A stretch of 64,000 bases of DNA from Campylobacteraceae bacterium (GTDB lineage Bacteria; Campylobacterota; Campylobacteria; Campylobacterales; Sulfurovaceae). Below the pieces are notes generated by a model. The model did no database searches. It was not told where the DNA came from and was given only the letters and a program-made list of their open reading frames with translations. The DNA lies in contig JALWNT010000101.1 in NCBI GenBank assembly GCA_027080995.1, positions 1-64,000 on the forward strand, written 5' to 3'. Of this stretch, positions 59,370-64,000 are shown one piece after another (position 1 is the first letter of the stretch; each line of letters starts with the position of its first letter). Made by a program: the position numbers and the translations under genes.

Positions 59370-60482
59370 TTAACGGATTTTTTCCTTCAGGCGCCGCAGG
59401 CGGGCGGCGGAGGCTTCGAGCCGACGGCGGTCGATCTTCCCCTCCCGGACGAGCTTGACGATGAGCCGCACCAGCGTCTGCGGGGATTCGATATGCCGGG
59501 GATCGAGCTGATTGCCGAAAAGCAGCAGATCGTCCCCCGCCTCGATGGCGAGCTCGATGCTCCGAGCGAGGCTGTAGCGCCGGGTGATGGCCCCCATCTG
59601 CAGATCGTCGGTGATCACCACCCCCCGATAGCCGAGCCTGCCGCGCAACAGGCCGCTGACGGTACGCGCCGAGAGGGAGGCGGGGTAGTCGGGATCGAGC
59701 CGCCGGTTGAAGACGTGCGCCACCATCACCGAATCGGCCAGGCCCCGGCGAATCAACCGACGGTAGGGCTCCAGCTCGACGGGCCGCCACCGCTGCGTCA
59801 CATCCACGAATCCTTTGTGGGTATCCCCCAGAGAAGAGCCGTGCCCGGGGAAGTGCTTGAGCGCGGTGACGACCCCTTCGCGGTGCATCGCTTCAATGAA
59901 CAGCGCGGCATAATGCGTGACCCTCTGCGCACTCTTGCCGTAGGAGCGGCCCCATCCGACGATGACCCGATTGCGGGGATTGAGCGCCAGATCGACGACC
60001 GGAGCCAGATCGTAGTCGATCCCCTCTTGCGCCAACTCTCTCGCCATTTTCGCGAAGCTCCTCTTCGCCGCACTCTCCCCCGCTTCGGCGATCTCGGCGG
60101 CGCGGGGAAAACGGCCGTAAAAGCCGTATTTTCTCTTGAGGCGCTGCACCACGCCCCCCTCCTGATCGACGGCGATCAGCAGTTTGCCGTCCGGGCTGCA
60201 AGCCCTCAACTGCCGCGTCAGGCGCCTCAGCTGCACGGGATCGACGATGTTTTTCGGCCGTTTCGGATCGACCGGATTGCGATCGAAGAGGATCACACCC
60301 CCCAACCCGTAGCGGCGTATCTGCCGACAAATCTCGCTCTTGGGCCCCGCTTCGGTGCCGAAAAACCCCACCATCAGCATCCCCCCGGCAAGCCGCTCCA
60401 GTTGCCGCTCCTGCGATCCCGACGCGAAAATCGGCAACGTCAAAGCGAGCAAAAGCGCAAAGATCCCTCCGTACGATTTCAT
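59370..60482 (-). CDS. Exported GH3 beta-N-acetylhexosaminidase (NagZ-like)
   Basis: 370 aa from ATG 60482, which overlaps the hypA stop by 4 nt. Signal peptide MKSYGGIFALLLALTLPIFASG. GH3 domain with LLIAVDQEGG, KHFPGHGSSLGDTHK (general acid His in HG..), and nucleophile Asp in VITDDLQMGAI. It resembles NagZ, which trims N-acetylglucosamine from peptidoglycan fragments, but NagZ is normally cytoplasmic whereas this one is exported. Odd neighbour for hydrogenase maturation genes. Confidence 0.88.
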   Translation of the reverse strand: MKSYGGIFALLLALTLPIFASGSQERQLERLAGGMLMVGFFGTEAGPKSEICRQIRRYGLGGVILFDRNPVDPKRPKNIVDPVQLRRLTRQLRACSPDGKLLIAVDQEGGVVQRLKRKYGFYGRFPRAAEIAEAGESAAKRSFAKMARELAQEGIDYDLAPVVDLALNPRNRVIVGWGRSYGKSAQRVTHYAALFIEAMHREGVVTALKHFPGHGSSLGDTHKGFVDVTQRWRPVELEPYRRLIRRGLADSVMVAHVFNRRLDPDYPASLSARTVSGLLRGRLGYRGVVITDDLQMGAITRRYSLARSIELAIEAGDDLLLFGNQLDPRHIESPQTLVRLIVKLVREGKIDRRRLEASAARLRRLKEKIR

Positions 60483-60820
60483 TCCATCTCCAGGCGCATC
60501 AGATACATCTCTTCGCCGTCGATAATCTCGGTTTGGATGCTTTCGCATTTGGGACAGACGAGGTTCAACTCTTCCAGCGTCGTCTCTTGGCCGCAGTCAG
60601 GGCAGCGGATCACCACCGGCTGGATCTCCATCACAAACTCCGCGCCGTCGCAAACGGTCCCCTCTTTGAAGGTATCGAAAGCCGTTTGCAGCAGATCGGG
60701 CTCCACGCCGCTGAGCACTCCGATCTTGGTGACTACCTTGGTGATTTTCGTTGCGCCGTGCTTGGCGGCGTGGCTTTCGCACTGATCAAGCAGGGCTTGG
60801 ACTATGGAGTATTCGTGCAT
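60479..60820 (-). CDS. hypA: Hydrogenase nickel incorporation protein HypA
   Basis: 113 aa from ATG 60820 (MHEYSIVQALL), the invariant HypA start with the Ni-binding His2. Zinc site CPDC...CPKC at ~73-76 and ~89-92. Delivers Ni to the hydrogenase large subunit, with HypB, which is outside the window. Overlaps hypX by 19 nt and GH3 by 4 nt. In this phylum HypA may also serve urease, absent here. Confidence 0.96.
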   Translation of the reverse strand: MHEYSIVQALLDQCESHAAKHGATKITKVVTKIGVLSGVEPDLLQTAFDTFKEGTVCDGAEFVMEIQPVVIRCPDCGQETTLEELNLVCPKCESIQTEIIDGEEMYLMRLEME

Positions 60821-62472
60821 TTTGCAAACCTTTCGGGGGTTTTGGCGGGGCAGAGCTTGTAGACAAATTCCCGCCGCAGCATATGAAAAGGACTCTTTGG
60901 ATCCCAAAACTGAGGGTGCATGATCTCAAGCTCCTTTCGCTTGGCCGCCTCCATTGCCGGCTTCTCTTCGATCAGGCGGTCGGCTTTGGCATCGAGCAGA
61001 TCGTAGTAACGATCCTCATCCTCACGCAAAGATCGGCAGTAGGATTTGAGGGCCTCGTCATACTCTTCGGCAGGCAGCACACCATCGATCATCCCAATTT
61101 CTTGCGCTTTTTTGGCACTGACGGGTAAGCAGGCATCAAGCAGCTTTTTTGAAAGCTCTTCGCCGATGCGTCGGGGAAGTGTATAGGTGTGGTATTCGCT
61201 GCCGCTAAGCCCCAGAGTCTTGTAGTGGGGATTGAACACGACCCCTTCTCGAGCGACCACTTTGTCGCAGGCCAAGCCCAGAAAAACGCCTCCCGCCCCT
61301 GCGTTGCGTCCGAACGATGCGACGGTAAGCACCTCTTCGGCGTAGAGAATCGAGGCAACGAGATCGTTCATGGCGTTGATGTTGCTCCAGCCGTCTTCTC
61401 CCTGTTTTTTGCTATCTTCGAGGATATTCAGATGAATCCCGTTGCCAAAAAACTCGCTTCCGCCCATCAGCACCAGCACCTCGCAGCGCTCTTTGAGGTA
61501 TTCGACGGCGTATTTGAGGCGGATGCACTGATCGGCGCTCATCGCGCCGTTGTGAAAGTCGAAGTGCAAATAGGCGATGCCCTCTTCCTCTTCAGCCCAA
61601 ATCTCGTAGAAAGTCTCGTAACCGCGGTCGAAAATAAGCGGAATGCGCCGCTCTTTGACCCCCTGGATGCGCTCTTTGAGCACATAGGTAGCGGGCAGTT
61701 TGAAGCGACCCGGCTCTTTGAGATGGCTGATCCATACCGCCTTGTCGCGGGTTTTGAGGCAGATCGCCCCGTTTCGCTTGGCCAGCACCGTTTTGATCGG
61801 TGCATCGGCAAACTCCGCGCCTAGACGATCCTCTTTATGCGCGCCGAAGAGATGGCAAGGTACGCCGGCGATTTCATCCAGGACGCCGGGCAGAGAATCG
61901 CTGAGATGGATCTTTCTGATGATCGTCTCGGTATCGTCCGCTTCCCAGTCGACGGCGCGCTCTTTTTGGGTGAAGCGCTTATGCATCGGCACGTCAAGCT
62001 GTGGGGTTCTTTGGCCGCTTTTGTGGGCCTCGAGCAGATCAGGCAACAAAGAGACGGCGGCTTGGGTCACTTCTTGCCGATAGAGGGACGCTTTGGTGGC
62101 TTCTTTTCGCATCGCAAAAGCCGCTTCGGCCAGAATATCCCCGCTATCGAGCTCCTCGGCGGCCTCCAGCCAGACCGCCCCCCATTTTTCAGTATCTAGG
62201 CGCAAAGCGTGCTCCAGCGAATCGGGCCCCCGATCGCCCCTTGGGCCGGGATGAAAGATATAGGTGGGCCGAAGGGTGTAGACCTCGGGGGGAATGTAAC
62301 GGCGCAAATAGGGGCACAGGACGATTTCCGGGTTGTGGGCTTCGATCTCGCGGGCCATCTGCTCAGGACTGACGGCATAGACGACGCACACTTCGTGCCC
62401 TAGTTCCGTAAGGCGGCAAAAGACGGCTTGCGAAAGAGAGTTGAAAGCCGAAACCAGCAAGGCGATACGCAT
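60802..62472 (-). CDS. hypX: Hydrogenase maturation protein HypX (HoxX)
   Basis: 556-aa two-domain protein. N-terminal formyltransferase-like domain (~1-250) with FHPGPRGDRGP; C-terminal enoyl-CoA hydratase-like domain (~270-556) with SFGRNAGAGGVFLGLACDKV. HypX makes the CO ligand of NiFe hydrogenase from formyl-tetrahydrofolate under oxic conditions. Its presence marks a hydrogenase matured in the presence of O2. Followed by hypA with a 19-nt overlap; a 273-bp repeat spacer separates it from hypE. Confidence 0.95.
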   Translation of the reverse strand: MRIALLVSAFNSLSQAVFCRLTELGHEVCVVYAVSPEQMAREIEAHNPEIVLCPYLRRYIPPEVYTLRPTYIFHPGPRGDRGPDSLEHALRLDTEKWGAVWLEAAEELDSGDILAEAAFAMRKEATKASLYRQEVTQAAVSLLPDLLEAHKSGQRTPQLDVPMHKRFTQKERAVDWEADDTETIIRKIHLSDSLPGVLDEIAGVPCHLFGAHKEDRLGAEFADAPIKTVLAKRNGAICLKTRDKAVWISHLKEPGRFKLPATYVLKERIQGVKERRIPLIFDRGYETFYEIWAEEEEGIAYLHFDFHNGAMSADQCIRLKYAVEYLKERCEVLVLMGGSEFFGNGIHLNILEDSKKQGEDGWSNINAMNDLVASILYAEEVLTVASFGRNAGAGGVFLGLACDKVVAREGVVFNPHYKTLGLSGSEYHTYTLPRRIGEELSKKLLDACLPVSAKKAQEIGMIDGVLPAEEYDEALKSYCRSLREDEDRYYDLLDAKADRLIEEKPAMEAAKRKELEIMHPQFWDPKSPFHMLRREFVYKLCPAKTPERFAKCTNTP

Positions 62473-62519
62473 TTCAGACTCTTTTGAAGCAAGAAGTGGG
62501 AAGCAGGAAGGTGAGGCCG

Positions 62520-62742
62520 TGGGACTCTAAGACTGTAGGACCGTAAGACCGTGGGACCGTAAGAAGAGCCGCAAAGCGGCTCTCCCAATAACCAATACAC
62601 CAATACACCAATAACACGGGGCAAAGCCCCGCCCCAATGCCCAAAATTTTTTTTAAACTGCCGACTGCCGACTTAGCACTGCCGCCTCCCTTCAAACGAC
62701 AAAGAGGGGCGAAGCCCCGTTCAAACGACAAACGACGAAATA
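62520..62742. repeat. Modular repeat island between hypX and hypE
   Basis: No gene in this 273-bp spacer (62473-62745). From right to left: ~50 bp identical to the complement of 3632-3681, with GGGGC-GAA-GCCCC (62706-62718); CCGACTG repeats; an AAAATTT-rich stretch; GGGGC-AAA-GCCCC (62618-62630); CCAATAA/CCAATACA x4 (62586-62615); AGAGCCGC-AAA-GCGGCTCT (62565-62583); and five 8-mers of the GACCGTAA type (62523-62562). Confidence 0.82.
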
Positions 62743-62745
62743 CCA

Positions 62746-63747
62746 TCAACAAATCCTAGGCAGCAGCTCCCCCGTCGGCAGCTCCAAGAAGCGCCGCGTC
62801 CCCCACGCGCTCTCTAAAACGACGCGGCCGGGATGAGATGTCGTCACCGTACCGATCAGCGCGGCGCTCTCGCAACCGGGGAAGCCTTCCAAAATCTCCA
62901 AAGCCATCGGCACCTCGGCAGGATCCAACGCCATCACGAAGGTCCCTTCGTTGGCCAGGGCCGTGGGCTCGAAGCCCAGCATTTCACAGATTCCCCGCAC
63001 CTCTTCGCTCACGGGAATCGCTCCCTCTTCCACCTCGATGCAAAGTTCGTTGGCCGCGGCCCATTCGTTCAGCACCGCCGCCAGGCCGCCGCGGGTGGCG
63101 TCGCGCAGGGCGTGGGGGCGGATGCCGCTATCCAGCAGACTTGCCACTTGAGGCCAGAGCGAAGCGCAGTCGCTTTGCAAGGCGCTTTGCATCTCCAGCC
63201 CTTCACGTGAGACGAAGATCGTCGCCCCGTGGCGGCCGATGTCGCGGCTGACGACGATGGCGTCGCCCTCTTGGATGTTGTGTACGCCGATGCCCGGTGC
63301 CCGCACTTCGCCGATGCCAGTGGTGTTGACAAAAAGCCCGTCCACCGTCCCTTTGGGGACCACCTTGGTATCGCCCGAGACAATCAGGGCGTCGTTGGTG
63401 GCCAGCTCCTTTTTCATGCTCCGTACGATCCGCTCCAATTTTCTGGCTTCAAAACCCTCTTCGATGATGACCGAAAGCGTAAGGTATTTGGGGGCCGCCC
63501 CCATCATCGCCAGATCGTTGCAGGTGCCGCAGATGCTGAGCTTGCCGATGTCACCACCGGGGAAAAAGAGGGGCGAGACGGTAAAGCTGTCGGTGGTCAT
63601 GGCGGGATTTTTCAGTGTCGGCAGCAAGGCGGCATCTTCGCCGCGGTCCAGTATCTCGTTGCCCAGATGCTTCCAGAAAATGTCGTGGATCAGCGCTTGG
63701 TTCTCCGCGCCGCCGTTGCCGTGGGCCAGGGTGATGGTTTTGGTCAT
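62746..63747 (-). CDS. hypE: Hydrogenase maturation carbamoyl dehydratase HypE
   Basis: 333 aa from ATG 63747 (MTKTITLAHGNGG), overlapping the hypD stop by 4 nt. AIRS/PurM-type ATP-binding fold with GGDIGKLSICGTCNDL and VSGDTKVV. The C-terminus is PRIC, whose final Cys carries the thiocyanate that becomes the Fe-bound CN ligands. Works with HypF, C and D. All key features present. Confidence 0.97.
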   Translation of the reverse strand: MTKTITLAHGNGGAENQALIHDIFWKHLGNEILDRGEDAALLPTLKNPAMTTDSFTVSPLFFPGGDIGKLSICGTCNDLAMMGAAPKYLTLSVIIEEGFEARKLERIVRSMKKELATNDALIVSGDTKVVPKGTVDGLFVNTTGIGEVRAPGIGVHNIQEGDAIVVSRDIGRHGATIFVSREGLEMQSALQSDCASLWPQVASLLDSGIRPHALRDATRGGLAAVLNEWAAANELCIEVEEGAIPVSEEVRGICEMLGFEPTALANEGTFVMALDPAEVPMALEILEGFPGCESAALIGTVTTSHPGRVVLESAWGTRRFLELPTGELLPRIC

Positions 63748-64000
63748 TTGAGCAAATCTCCGTATTTGTAGTAAGCCGCGCAGGCCCCTTCGCTGCTGAC
63801 CATACAGCTGCCCAGGGGCTTTTGGGGGGTGCAGGCGGTGCCGAAGACCTGGCATTCGGTCGGTTCGGCCATACCGCGCAGTATATCACCGCAGATGCAG
63901 AGTTTGTGATCTTCGATCTCTTCGATGGGGAGGATGTCTCGGTAGATCGCCTCCGCGTCGATGGACGCATACTCATCGCGCAATTTCAGGGCGCTATCGG
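63744..64000 (-). CDS. hypD: Hydrogenase maturation factor HypD (3' part; start beyond window)
   Basis: The last 85 codons of HypD. The reading frame is open to the right edge, so the start is outside. Conserved C-terminal cysteines of the [4Fe-4S]-bearing scaffold are visible: CICGDIL, ECQVFGTAC, and GSCMVSSEGACAAY. HypD with HypC assembles the Fe(CN)2CO unit. Its stop overlaps hypE. Confidence 0.94.
   Translation of the reverse strand, partial: DSALKLRDEYASIDAEAIYRDILPIEEIEDHKLCICGDILRGMAEPTECQVFGTACTPQKPLGSCMVSSEGACAAYYKYGDLLK

Noticed and set aside
59493-60785. 430-aa plus-strand open frame
   Set aside because: Antisense of the GH3 and hypA genes.
62746-63747. Possible SelD (selenophosphate synthase) because of the AIRS-like fold near mnmH
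   Set aside because: The C-terminal PRIC, the hypD overlap and lack of the SelD catalytic Cys/Sec region identify HypE.

Overview
The window is a gene-dense stretch of a Campylobacterota (formerly Epsilonproteobacteria) chromosome with high GC for that phylum. Pointers are the DUF4492-cydA-cydB order, trpF followed by a DnaQ-like exonuclease, many c-type cytochromes, and a HypX-containing hydrogenase maturation operon. By gene content it resembles Nitratifractor/Sulfurovum-type microaerobic hydrogen or sulfur oxidisers; that placement is inference. There is one tRNA (Ala-GGC) and no rRNA, CRISPR array, IS element or prophage that I can see.

Layout. 0-3.6 kb: an argJ-like fragment, the three-protein AmmeMemoRadiSam set and rpe. 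4.1-11.4 kb: housekeeping genes (trpF, DnaQ-like exonuclease, cysK, carbonic anhydrase, pyrC, yidD, dnaG, a PP-loop ATPase, tRNA-Ala). 11.7-14.7 kb: an ArsR-controlled cluster (ligand-poor metallo-beta-lactamase-fold protein, ArsR, small thioredoxin, permease) behind a perfect dyad. 14.9-25.2 kb: an envelope and export region (DUF2202 protein, cytochrome c, TolC/adaptor/ABC exporter, OmpR-type response regulator and kinase, second cytochrome, Spy/CpxP-like protein). 25.6-33.4 kb: di-haem peroxidase, ChrA, TauE, two rhodaneses, CDF transporter, BI-1 protein, a Tat-exported protein and an ion channel. 33.5-42 kb: hipBA, then a TetR-TolC-adaptor-RND efflux operon with a clear TetR operator. 42-51.9 kb: mnmH, ung, an HprK-like P-loop protein, a split permease, aroE and the cytochrome bd operon with its small partner genes. 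52-57.3 kb: a type IIG restriction-modification gene translationally coupled to an AT-rich AlbA_2/ATPase gene. 57.4-64 kb: murE, a TPR-like gene, exported NagZ-like GH3, hypA, hypX, hypE and the 3' end of hypD.

The most unusual signal is in the spacers. They carry (i) a ~164-bp terminal-inverted-repeat element in two copies whose terminal stem is kept by compensatory changes; (ii) a second 165-bp inverted-repeat family, two copies in opposite orientation; (iii) a 78-bp double-hairpin repeat in two copies; and (iv) modular islands of exact 7- or 8-nt tandem repeats alternating with mini-palindromes of varied stem but fixed 3-nt loop. Two such islands about 59 kb apart have the same module order. 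Four genes (yidD, dnaG, mnmH, a DUF202 gene) have a -10 box placed so that transcription should start at the ATG, suggesting leaderless mRNAs.

Functionally the window joins aerobic/microaerobic respiration (cytochrome bd, di-haem peroxidase, HypX for oxygen-exposed NiFe hydrogenase) with metal, metalloid and xenobiotic export and a small defence module.
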